Below, one piece after another: positions 41,632-49,118 of a stretch of DNA of 49,118 nt. Positions within the stretch are counted from its first letter, which is position 1, and each line of letters opens with the position of its first letter. The stretch is from assembly GCA_902493345.1 (NCBI GenBank), contig CABUPM010000005.1:1-49118 (forward strand), written 5' to 3'. This DNA comes from an uncultured Eubacteriales bacterium (GTDB lineage Bacteria > Bacillota > Clostridia > Lachnospirales > Bianqueaceae). The translations under genes and the position numbers were made by a program. The notes beneath the pieces were generated by a model, which was not told where the DNA came from, searched no databases, and saw only the letters and a program-made list of their open reading frames with translations.

Positions 41632-42558
41632 TTACCACAGTGATGTCTCGCCGACGCGGCGGGATATGAAATTGGCGGTTGTTACAAAGATCAGCGCGAC
41701 CAGGGACTTGAAGAGTCCGACGCCGGTTGCGTAGCTGAAGTTGGCTTCCTGAATACCGACCCGATATTCATATGTCGAGATCACGTCCGATACCACCTGA
41801 TTGCTGCTGGTCATCATCAGCAATATTTTCTGGAAGGAAACATTCATTATATTACCTGTTTCCAAAATAAACATAATCGTGATGGTCGGAGCAATTCCGG
41901 GCAGCGTCACATGCAGCATCTGTTTCCATCGGTTGGCACCGTCAATCTGCGCCGCCTCGTACAGCTCGGCCTCTACCGCCGACAGCGCTGACAGATAGAT
42001 GATCGAACCCCAGCCTGCCGACTGCCATATTCCGGATGCTATGTATACGGAACGGAAATACTTTGGCTCCGATAAGAATCGGTATGGCCCCATGCCGAAG
42101 ATACCCAGAACCTCATTAACCACTCCATCTGTGGACAAAAACGTAGACAGCATACCCACAACAACAACGACTGATAAGAAGTGCGGCAGATAACTGATTG
42201 TCTGCACCAGCTTCTTAAACTTGTTATTGGTCACCTCATTGAGCATCAGCGCCAAAATGATCGGCACTGGGAAACTCCACAGGAGGTTATACACATTTAT
42301 CACAATTGTATTGGTGAAAACCTGCCAGAAATACGGATCCGCTATAAATCGGTTAATGTACTTAAATCCGACCCATTGGCTTTTCCAGATTCCTCCCTTG
42401 ATGCTATAATCTTTAAACGCCAATGTCACACCGTACATCGGCAGATAATGAAACAGCAGATAGAATAGAAATGGCAGCAAAAACATCAGATACAGGTACT
42501 TATCCCGGGCGAATGCTTTCTGAAACGCCTTCCAGCACCTTCCTGACTGCTTTTTCAT
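41632..42558 (-). CDS. Carbohydrate ABC transporter permease (LplB type)
   Basis: A 308-residue permease starting with a basic cytoplasmic tail, then LYLMFLLPFLFYLLFHYLPMYGVTLAFKDY, the typical opening of LplB-group proteins. The coupling loop is YEAAQIDGANRWKQMLHVTLPGIAPT. First gene of the minus-strand uptake operon; AGGAGGG precedes ATG 42558. Confidence 0.93.
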   Translation of the reverse strand: MKKQSGRCWKAFQKAFARDKYLYLMFLLPFLFYLLFHYLPMYGVTLAFKDYSIKGGIWKSQWVGFKYINRFIADPYFWQVFTNTIVINVYNLLWSFPVPIILALMLNEVTNNKFKKLVQTISYLPHFLSVVVVVGMLSTFLSTDGVVNEVLGIFGMGPYRFLSEPKYFRSVYIASGIWQSAGWGSIIYLSALSAVEAELYEAAQIDGANRWKQMLHVTLPGIAPTITIMFILETGNIMNVSFQKILLMMTSSNQVVSDVISTYEYRVGIQEANFSYATGVGLFKSLVALIFVTTANFISRRVGETSLW

Positions 42559-42789
42559 AGAATCCCTCCTCGCAATTTATACTTTAGTTATATCTGTTCT
42601 GTCCAAAAATTACAAGTATCATTTCCGGATATTCTGTTTCATTTCTCCATCTGGATGGCTTCTGCCGCAATGATGTGGAAATATGATAAAATATTCCCAA
42701 TTGCTTCTTGCCAGTATCTCAAATCTTCTATATAATAAAATTAGCTGTATAGCTGTATAGATATAAACTATTCCAAAGGGGGTTATTCT
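42559..42789. promoter_or_regulatory. Divergent control region of the sugar uptake locus
   Basis: Plus strand: TTGCCA (42708-42713), 17 bases, TATAAT (42731-42736), for the beta-propeller gene, followed by a GTATAGCTGTATAG direct repeat of AGCTGTAT-like units. Minus strand: TATAAATT-type -10 near the permease start with a weak -35. A binding site for the AraC-type regulator is likely in this 230-base gap but no clear operator was identified. Confidence 0.6.
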
Positions 42790-43896
42790 ATGTATAGTCA
42801 GATTACCAACCACTACCATCCCGGTATCAAGCGTCCCAAGCTCTATACCGAGCAGCAGGTTCTCTGGGCGCCGCATCCGGGCTGGGGCTATGCCCACCAT
42901 GCCCAGATCGTATGGTTCAAGGGCCGCTATTATGTCATGTTCAGCAGCGGCCGCTTCAATGAGGACGACACCGGCCAGCGTATCATGTATACCTCTTCTG
43001 AGGATTTTGAAACCTGGACCGAACCGGAGATTCTGATCGATTCCATGCCGGGCGTATACGGTGATGCCGTAGCGATTCCACGCTGCTGGCACACGGACGG
43101 CAATACACTGATCGCATATTATCTGCACTTTGAATACACTGAAGACTGGATCGTAGACGGTAACCGCAAGCCCGGCAGCAAAGGACGCATGAATTGGGGG
43201 CATTCCATGATCACCTCTGAGGACGGCATCCATTGGTCCGATCCGCAGCCGAGCGAGAATGAAGCGGGCAATCAGCGGCCCCGCGCCCTACTCTCCGGAC
43301 GTCTCCTGTGTCCCGGCGGCACCAAGCTTGCCTACACCGATGACCCCACCGGCATGACCGGCTGGAAAAATGTTGCCTGCTGCGATCCCCGCTACCCGAA
43401 CAAGGCCGTCGCGGAAGACGGAGACGGCACCACCGCTTCCGGTATCGTCAACAACACAACCGTCGGTCTGTGCGAAGCCGACTTCGTACAGCAAAAGGAC
43501 GGTACCATCTGGATGCTCATGCGCAGCGGCACCAACTATCTGTGGGCCAGCAAGAGCACGGATGACGGCGAAACCTGGACGCTCCCCGAACCCACCAAGT
43601 TTACCGACAACCGCACCAAATTCGCGTTGGGCCAGCTCCCTAGCGGCAAATACTTCTATGTCGGCACGCCGGGCACGCGCCACGTCCTCGCCCTCTCCCT
43701 TTCGGACGACGGCATCGACTACAATCAGCATTTCCTGCTGGACGACACCCAGTACAAAGGCAAAGTAATTGGACTGGACAAAAACGGCATCTATGGTTAT
43801 CCATCCGTCCTGATTCGCGACGGATACATGCATATCGTATTCTCACTCTGCAAGGAGACCATCGTCGCCATGCGGCTGCCATGCGAGACGTTGTAA
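42790..43896 (+). CDS. Sialidase-like beta-propeller protein (glycoside hydrolase candidate)
   Basis: A 368-residue protein with no signal peptide, so probably cytoplasmic. It has repeated propeller blades with Asp-box-like turns (SEDFETWTEP, SEDGIHWSDP, STDDGETWTLP). The family is annotated as exo-alpha-sialidase or GH33-like, but similar propellers also occur in GH43 and lyase-related groups. The Arg triad needed for sialidase activity cannot be checked by eye. AAAGGGGG precedes ATG 42790. It is divergent from a sugar transporter and probably acts on the imported oligosaccharide. Confidence 0.75.
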   Translation: MYSQITNHYHPGIKRPKLYTEQQVLWAPHPGWGYAHHAQIVWFKGRYYVMFSSGRFNEDDTGQRIMYTSSEDFETWTEPEILIDSMPGVYGDAVAIPRCWHTDGNTLIAYYLHFEYTEDWIVDGNRKPGSKGRMNWGHSMITSEDGIHWSDPQPSENEAGNQRPRALLSGRLLCPGGTKLAYTDDPTGMTGWKNVACCDPRYPNKAVAEDGDGTTASGIVNNTTVGLCEADFVQQKDGTIWMLMRSGTNYLWASKSTDDGETWTLPEPTKFTDNRTKFALGQLPSGKYFYVGTPGTRHVLALSLSDDGIDYNQHFLLDDTQYKGKVIGLDKNGIYGYPSVLIRDGYMHIVFSLCKETIVAMRLPCETL

Positions 43897-44079
43897 GGAC
43901 ACTCTGGTGATTCAATCACATACATGCAAAAACAGGATACTTAGTATCCTGCCTGTGCGAGTTTTTACATCTTTTCTCTCGTGACATGTAGCTTCGCTTT
44001 TAGCTTTCCTCTAGAGAAAAGCCTCTGCTCGGCAGATAAGATTCTCAAGATTAAAGTACGTATATTCAATTATTTTTTA
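43897..44079. other. Gene-free stretch with a small hairpin
   Basis: Contains AGGATAC-TTA-GTATCCT (43934-43950), followed further on by GTTTTT, a possible terminator of the beta-propeller gene. From about 43980 the DNA becomes AT-rich and marks the edge of the island that follows. No gene seen. Confidence 0.55.
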
Positions 44080-44355
44080 TTATGAAGAAAATGCATCTAC
44101 TATAATATCTACTATTATGTTCGTTGTCAAAAGGTCACCAAAATCGATTACTGGTATTTTCGTAAACGCTGTCAGTTGTTTCTTTATTTCTTCATATCTT
44201 GCCGTCTGATCGATGTTTTCATTTATAACAACCGATCCAACTAAACTCCTTTTAATTATAGGATATATAACAATTGCTATACAGCTTAAAGCGACACTCG
44301 CTTCAATATACTGTATTGTTCTATAATATAATCTAATCTTACATATGGATATGGT
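44080..44355 (-). other. Startless open frame, possible gene remnant
   Basis: On the minus strand a frame of 91 codons is open without any Met or usable alternative start. It has a hydrophobic segment (ASVALSCIAIVIYPII) and a protein-like tail (RYEEIKKQLTAFTKIPVIDFGDLL). It overlaps the end of the truncated methyltransferase frame and lies -1 to it. It may be a scrap of another gene or the frameshifted end of that one; I do not recognise it. Confidence 0.3.
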
Positions 44356-44480
44356 TCATACATAAAATTAGTTATGTTATTATGTTCTTTACACATCATC
44401 AATTTGCCCGTGTTTATTCCCAATTTTTTATCCACTAATAAATCCCATATCTTATTAAAATAAAGTAAAATTTTCCCCAC
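44286..44480 (-). pseudogene. Truncated SAM-dependent methyltransferase, N-terminal fragment
   Basis: A frame of about 64 codons starting at GTG 44480, with AGGAGG eight bases upstream, directly after the ABC gene (stop at 44493). KLGINTGKLM, then FMYEPYPYVRLDYIIEQYSIL, resembles the region just before motif I of a small class I methyltransferase group found in Firmicutes peptide and polyketide loci. It stops where the glycine-rich SAM motif (DFGCG-like) should begin, so no activity is expected. The assignment rests on remembered similarity and is tentative. Confidence 0.45.
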
Positions 44481-44492
44481 CCCTAGCACCTC

Positions 44493-46304
44493 CTATGATT
44501 CATAAAACTGTGCCTGTGCTTGCCACAATGTCCTATACATGCCTTCTTGGTTGACTAGCGCCCCATGATTTCCTTTCTGTATGACTCTGCCTTGATCTAA
44601 TACAAGAATCTGTTGACAAAATCGACAGCTTGATAATCGATGAGAAATATATATGACCATTTTGTCTGATGTCATACAATGAAAACTTTCATATACCTCA
44701 GCTTCTGTACGCGGATCTAGTGCTGCTGTCGGCTCATCCAATATCATACAAATACCATTTCGATATAATGCTCGTGCAATTGCTATTTTCTGAGCTTCTC
44801 CGCCTGAAATTTCCACGCCATCGCCGTCAAATTTTTTATACAATGCCGTTTTTAACGTAACCTGTTTATTTTGCATCCAATGCTCTAGTCCTACATCTTT
44901 AATGACTGTATTTACGCGTTCAGATATATAGTTTTCCTGACAGCCAATAACTTCTCCCATAGACAATGCCGGTAAGGAGAAATCCTGAAACACCGCACTG
45001 ATTAAACTTCTATATTTCCATAAAGAAAGATTTTGAACATCTATTCCATTTAATTGAATACATCCTTTTTGTGGTTTAAAAAATCGGCATATAAGCTTAA
45101 TCAATGTGCTTTTACCTGAGCCATTAATTCCAACAATCGCCGTCGACTCTCCCTGACGAAATGTACAAGAAATATCTTTAAGTATCCATTCATCGTTTTC
45201 AGAATATCGGAATGACACGTTTTTTACTTCTATAATATATGGTCCTTCCGGAAAATCTACTTTTTCTTTCTCTGTTTCTTCCGGTATATCCATTAACGTA
45301 AAATACGGTTCTAATAGTTCTCCAAAAATCATCAACTCACCTATAATACTAACCAGTGCCAGTATGGCTTGTGTAAAAATCCTTATACTGTTTATATATA
45401 CTACTACCATACCAACACTAATTTCTTTACTGATCGCCTTCATAATTGCTAATCCATAAATCCCTATGTCCAATAGGCCGTTACAAAATGCAGAAATGCA
45501 AGGAATCATGGCTTTTTCCCTACCTAATTTTTTTAAAAGCCTATATCCGATGGATGAACTCCACAGCTTTTCAAAAGTGGTACACAAATATTTCCCTAAT
45601 CCATATAATCGAATCTCTTTCCCAAAATGATAATCTGAAATCATTTGCATATAAGCAAATGCACTTCCATTGGCTGCATTCGCCTGCCGATTTAATTCTG
45701 CTATTTGATGATTTTTCTTCGTCTGTAAAAGAAAAGAAAAAACAGCTAAAATTATAGACATAAAAAGTAAGATTATTAAAGGCCAGGGTCCAGTCCAAAA
45801 TGAGTAGCTTACCGCCTGCCGGCTTACTGTAAAAATCTGTATAAATGTTATAAATGCAAACAATAAACTAAATATGCCTTGAATAAACTGTTGTATTCGG
45901 GGTATTAATGTCTCAAACTGAAGTCCTCTCATTTTCGCTTGTTCTATATTCCTCCGAGCTTCTTGAACACGATTGGACATATTATCACTTAATGAAAATT
46001 TCATTTGGTGTATGCACATTTTATTCTCAAAACTCAAACTAAATTGTTTTAAAAGAATTTCTTGTCTACGAGTCAATGTTGTTTTTACCAACAGAATTCC
46101 AGCATTAAGCCCCATCGCCCATAGTGCATACACAATCATAACTTTCCATTTGCTTCCTACCAAAAATGAATCAATGATTTTTTGTGAGAAAATAACATTA
46201 ACAAATGGTTGTGCTGCTGATAAAAGATTTATCACAACAAGTACAATCACTAGCATCGGAGCCATTGAAAATAGGCTATGAATTGCACGTATAACTTTTT
46301 TCAT
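44493..46304 (-). CDS. ABC transporter, fused membrane and ATPase domains (second of a pair)
   Basis: A 603-residue half-transporter: about six helices in the first 330 residues, then an ATPase with Walker A (GINGSGKST), signature (ISGGEAQKIAI), Walker B (MILDEPTAALDP) and H-loop (ISHRLSS), all intact. No C39 peptidase domain is present. The type is that of peptide or lipid exporters (MsbA/LmrA-like). It starts five bases after the partner gene and should form a heterodimer with it. AT-rich compared with the rest of the window. Confidence 0.9.
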   Translation of the reverse strand: MKKVIRAIHSLFSMAPMLVIVLVVINLLSAAQPFVNVIFSQKIIDSFLVGSKWKVMIVYALWAMGLNAGILLVKTTLTRRQEILLKQFSLSFENKMCIHQMKFSLSDNMSNRVQEARRNIEQAKMRGLQFETLIPRIQQFIQGIFSLLFAFITFIQIFTVSRQAVSYSFWTGPWPLIILLFMSIILAVFSFLLQTKKNHQIAELNRQANAANGSAFAYMQMISDYHFGKEIRLYGLGKYLCTTFEKLWSSSIGYRLLKKLGREKAMIPCISAFCNGLLDIGIYGLAIMKAISKEISVGMVVVYINSIRIFTQAILALVSIIGELMIFGELLEPYFTLMDIPEETEKEKVDFPEGPYIIEVKNVSFRYSENDEWILKDISCTFRQGESTAIVGINGSGKSTLIKLICRFFKPQKGCIQLNGIDVQNLSLWKYRSLISAVFQDFSLPALSMGEVIGCQENYISERVNTVIKDVGLEHWMQNKQVTLKTALYKKFDGDGVEISGGEAQKIAIARALYRNGICMILDEPTAALDPRTEAEVYESFHCMTSDKMVIYISHRLSSCRFCQQILVLDQGRVIQKGNHGALVNQEGMYRTLWQAQAQFYES

Positions 46305-46309
46305 TTATA

Positions 46310-48064
46310 TTATGCCTCCTTGTAATATTGGCTCTGCAAAGCAAACATCTCTGCATATACCCCCTTTTGCTTCAAAAGCTGCAAATGAGTTCCTTCCTCT
46401 ATTATCTCTCCTTCTTTTAGGACAAGAATTCTATCACAAAATTGCGTGGATGCCAACCGATGAGATATAAACAATGCGCTCCTTCCTTCTGTCATAGCCT
46501 TGTATTGTTGATAAAATTCCTGTTCTGCCAACGGATCCAATGCTGCTGTCGGCTCATCCAAAAGCAGTATCGATGCCCCCTGATATAAGAGCCGATACAA
46601 TGTTCTTGCCAGAATTAACCTTTGTTCTTGGCCTCCAGAAAGCATTTTCCCTTCTTTACTCAATAATTTTGTAACTGGTATATCTGTGCTTGGAAAAACA
46701 TCCCCCAATCCAACAGATTCGAGACAATTGATAATCTCATCTCTTTTCGTCTCTGCTTGCTGGAATGCTACATTTTCACCTACTGTCATAGGCAGAATAT
46801 GAATATCCTGGAAGGCTACTGCATAATATGTTTGTAATTCTTCTTTTGCAATTTTTTCTCCATTTATCAACAGTTCACCCTCTGTTGGCGTATACAAACC
46901 ACATAAGATCTTGACTAGTGTTGATTTGCCTGCGCCATTCTCACCTACTAACGCAATTCTCTCTCCTGGTTCCACAGTTAGATTAATATTTTTTAGGATC
47001 TCTGGCCCATCTGTCTGATATTTAAAGGATATATGCTTCAATTCTATCCGGGGAGTATTCACGCAAAGCTTCTTTTCAGCCTTACCTATCTCCGGCAGCT
47101 TCATATACTCGTAAAATGCTTCGACCTCCCTGCTCTTTTGAGAAGCCTGAGCAAAGCCTGACGATAAGCGCATCATAAATGCCGAGAAGCCCGTAATTGC
47201 TCCAAAATAAAAAGTAAATTCAGAGATATTCAATTGATTAGAAAATAGTCCCTTAAAAATGCAATAATACGCAAGCCCATCCCTAATAATCAGTAAAACC
47301 GTATCCAAAATTCCAATAAATAAATTATATTTTGTAAGCCGTTTTGTCCAAGCTATTCGTTCCCCGATCATACTATATAATTTATCTTTCAGCCATTTTT
47401 GCATCGAATAAAGTTTAATATCTTTATTACTTCTATCACTTCGTGTATACGAAAACAAATAATCTAGTTTCTTTTCAACATCAATCCACGCATCCTTTTG
47501 ATTATGCTGCTGTTTCAAAATATAATTTATTATTATCAAATGTCCTGCAGATAATGTAATCAAGACAAAAACGACCCATACCTCTAATAAAGCAATCACT
47601 CCCGTATACAAAATAATGCTGCAGAAACAACTCCACAGTGTTCCTAAACATACAAGTAGTCCTGTAACCCCCTGCGCATCGTTTGTCAACGTCCGCAATA
47701 CATACTGAAAACGATTCTGTCCCTCTTTACTTTCTATATAGGCATAACTCAATTTCATATTTTTATGGAATAAGTCAGCCAAATAATGAATCTTATTATT
47801 CATCAAATGTGTATCAAAATCTGCGTTTATATATGCATTTATTATATTACATACCATTAAAATCACAATCAGACTGATAGTCTCCATCCACATACGTTCT
47901 ATTGGAAGTTCTCCCGTTATCCCTTTCAGAGTTACAACCGGGAGATACATACTAATAAATGGGGTAGCAACCCCAATTATCGTCTGAAGAAGCAATATAC
48001 CAATAATTGCTTTCTCATATTTCCATGTTCTTGATAAGATATATATAACATTTTTCATAATCAA
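46310..48064 (-). CDS. ABC transporter, fused membrane and ATPase domains (first of a pair)
   Basis: A 584-residue half-transporter with six helices, then an ATPase with Walker A (GENGAGKST), signature (LSGGQEQRLIL), Walker B (ILLLDEPTAALDP) and H-loop (ISHRLAS). Both partners keep canonical catalytic residues, so both sites should hydrolyse ATP. GGAG is eight bases before TTG 48064; ATG 48058 is the alternative start. A 34-base palindrome (48091-48124) lies just upstream. The substrate is unknown; the truncated methyltransferase next door hints at a modified peptide (inference). Confidence 0.9.
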   Translation of the reverse strand: MIMKNVIYILSRTWKYEKAIIGILLLQTIIGVATPFISMYLPVVTLKGITGELPIERMWMETISLIVILMVCNIINAYINADFDTHLMNNKIHYLADLFHKNMKLSYAYIESKEGQNRFQYVLRTLTNDAQGVTGLLVCLGTLWSCFCSIILYTGVIALLEVWVVFVLITLSAGHLIIINYILKQQHNQKDAWIDVEKKLDYLFSYTRSDRSNKDIKLYSMQKWLKDKLYSMIGERIAWTKRLTKYNLFIGILDTVLLIIRDGLAYYCIFKGLFSNQLNISEFTFYFGAITGFSAFMMRLSSGFAQASQKSREVEAFYEYMKLPEIGKAEKKLCVNTPRIELKHISFKYQTDGPEILKNINLTVEPGERIALVGENGAGKSTLVKILCGLYTPTEGELLINGEKIAKEELQTYYAVAFQDIHILPMTVGENVAFQQAETKRDEIINCLESVGLGDVFPSTDIPVTKLLSKEGKMLSGGQEQRLILARTLYRLLYQGASILLLDEPTAALDPLAEQEFYQQYKAMTEGRSALFISHRLASTQFCDRILVLKEGEIIEEGTHLQLLKQKGVYAEMFALQSQYYKEA

Positions 48065-48090
48065 TTTATATTCTCCATTCTATTCTATTA

Positions 48091-48124
48091 GGCTCCTTAA
48101 GTCGATAAATCGACTTAAGGAGCC
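48091..48124. repeat. 34-base perfect palindrome
   Basis: GGCTCCTTAAGTCGAT (48091-48106), AA, ATCGACTTAAGGAGCC (48109-48124). No T-run follows on either strand, so it is a poor terminator. It sits between the lipoprotein stop and the ABC gene start and could be an operator or an RNA hairpin controlling the pair. Confidence 0.85.
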
Positions 48125-48144
48125 TGTACGTATCCATGACTCAT

Positions 48145-48951
48145 TCATCCCTCGATCGCGAAATTAAAGAGCTCTCCATACTCCGCGCCTTCCGCATACT
48201 GATAGATTACCGAATAGTATGCCAGTATCATATCTCCAAGTCTACAATAAGACACACTGGCATCATAATCAATCGCGCTGCTCTGATGCTTTTCAATATA
48301 ATCCTTTAGCAGCTCTTCCAGCTGCTGGCGCTGTACATCCGTAATCCTATCCAGATCACAGTAATACACACGAAACCACAGAACTTCTCCTGTTTTACTG
48401 ATATTGACCAGGATCGAGTCCGATAAATATTCATCTATCGGTCTGTCCAGGAATAACTCATATCGGTCTCCGTACTCATAATACTTTACCAATTCAAAAT
48501 CTTCCAGTTGGGAGATCTGATCCCTATATAAGCTCGTAAATAACTGCTTTGCTTCTTCGGGAGCTAACCTTGTACCTGCCCCTAACCCCGTATTTTCTTG
48601 TCCATCACTACCAGAATAATATATCAGCTGCTGTCTTTCATTAAATGAATATTTTTCCCCGTTCTCAGTCTGATACGACCACCTTGGCTCTATCAGTGTA
48701 CTATAATTTTCACCTTTTGTTATGATCTTTACCTCCAAATTATCCGGTTCACTTTTTGTCCGCGCGTCCTGCACCTTATCATTGATGCTCTCTCTCATCT
48801 GGACCCATCCTTGATTTTCACTGCTTTCATCTCTTTCCACGCCAAAAGAAGAGCTGTCTTCTGCTCCTTTCTCGTCTTTCTGAAAATCGCAGCCCTGGAT
48901 AATACTTCCGACCAAAATCAGTATCAAAAATACACAGCATATTCTCTTCAT
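48145..48951 (-). CDS. Lipoprotein of unknown function
   Basis: A 268-residue secreted lipoprotein. The signal peptide ends in IIQGC (lipidated Cys about residue 21). The mature part has an acidic, Ser-rich linker, then a mixed alpha/beta domain with RWSYQTENGEKYSFNERQQLIYYSG and DRYELFLDRPIDEYLSDSILVNISKTGEVLWFRV, which looks like a PepSY-like or similar small repeated beta-alpha fold. I do not recognise the family. AAAGGAGA precedes ATG 48951; an upstream Met would put the start inside the promoter. It is the first gene of the AT-rich island in view. Confidence 0.78.
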   Translation of the reverse strand: MKRICCVFLILILVGSIIQGCDFQKDEKGAEDSSSFGVERDESSENQGWVQMRESINDKVQDARTKSEPDNLEVKIITKGENYSTLIEPRWSYQTENGEKYSFNERQQLIYYSGSDGQENTGLGAGTRLAPEEAKQLFTSLYRDQISQLEDFELVKYYEYGDRYELFLDRPIDEYLSDSILVNISKTGEVLWFRVYYCDLDRITDVQRQQLEELLKDYIEKHQSSAIDYDASVSYCRLGDMILAYYSVIYQYAEGAEYGELFNFAIEG

Positions 48952-49027
48952 CCCGTATTCTCCTTTCACCTCAAACTGCCCCACGCACTTAACATTCAGC
49001 TTTCCAATGGCCTCTATATCTAGCTTT

Positions 49028-49056
49028 ATCGTATCATACAAATCGGCCGTTCGCAA
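49028..49056 (-). promoter_or_regulatory. Promoter of the lipoprotein gene
   Basis: Minus strand TTGCGA (49056-49051), 17 bases, TACGAT (49033-49028). Confidence 0.62.
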
Positions 49057-49118
49057 TCGTTTTCTTGTAAATCTTTCTCTTTGCTTCTATTTTCGTCCAT
49101 TTCTTACAAATTCGCTTT

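Noticed and set aside
42790..43896. Firm assignment as a sialidase
   Set aside because: Asp-box-like turns are shared by several propeller families and the Arg triad could not be verified by eye.
1..49118. CRISPR array, phage, insertion sequence or integrase
   Set aside because: No regularly spaced repeats, transposase, integrase or phage structural genes were seen on either strand.

Overview
This window looks like chromosomal DNA, possibly a metagenomic contig, from an anaerobic spore-forming Clostridia species, most likely a Lachnospiraceae-type gut bacterium of moderate GC. The evidence is a SCIFF peptide with its radical SAM maturase (a near-universal Clostridia marker), a BofA-like sporulation protein, a TSCPD protein of the TIGR03905 type, strong AGGAGG ribosome binding sites, consensus sigma-A promoters, and carbohydrate ABC transporters without their own ATPase. 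Most of it is ordinary housekeeping and accessory metabolism. I see no CRISPR array, IS element or rRNA. There is one tRNA (Pro, anticodon CGG).

Layout. 1-1782: end of an aldehyde dehydrogenase and a MATE pump. 1829-3720: two tandem paralogous aldose-1-epimerase-like genes (minus). 3859-7167: pgsA, an unknown protein, a PHP-domain protein and a family 27 glycoside hydrolase whose 3' end carries a frameshift. 7264-16209: a ferredoxin-like protein, a NitT/TauT-type substrate-binding lipoprotein, an ABC-2 exporter with its HTH regulator (its ATPase carries an in-frame TGA), a MATE pump, a DUF362 iron-sulfur protein, and the NitT/TauT ATPase and permease, which lie 5.7 kb from the binding protein on the other strand. 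16250-18864: glycerate kinase, AlkD-like protein, PPOX-type flavoprotein and tRNA-Pro. 19026-21968: TSCPD protein, stand-alone acyl carrier protein, VanZ-like protein, serine beta-lactamase-fold hydrolase and a small unknown. 22039-26365: amidohydrolase, and a copper efflux unit (csoR then copA) with a clear CsoR operator inside the promoter spacer and a CopZ-like domain fused to CopA behind an internal ribosome binding site. 26449-29262: BofA-like protein, TPR protein, PLP decarboxylase.

29271-33182 is the SCIFF (ranthipeptide) locus. A perfect consensus promoter drives the 50-residue six-cysteine precursor and its maturase. An AI-2E-family membrane protein overlaps the maturase by 20 nt. 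Next comes a pyruvyl-transferase-like gene whose ribosome binding site can be masked by a perfect 9-bp hairpin. 33208-36614: birA, gdhA and dapF (minus). 36674-43896: a carbohydrate uptake locus with two permeases, a binding lipoprotein and a membrane-anchored AraC-type sensor-regulator, divergent from a sialidase-like beta-propeller protein.

43900-49118 is visibly AT-richer and probably acquired. It holds a lipoprotein of unknown function, a 34-bp near-perfect palindrome, a pair of half-size ABC exporters and a broken methyltransferase start. I consider this island and the SCIFF operon the best places to look for something new. No wholly novel system can be proven from sequence alone.
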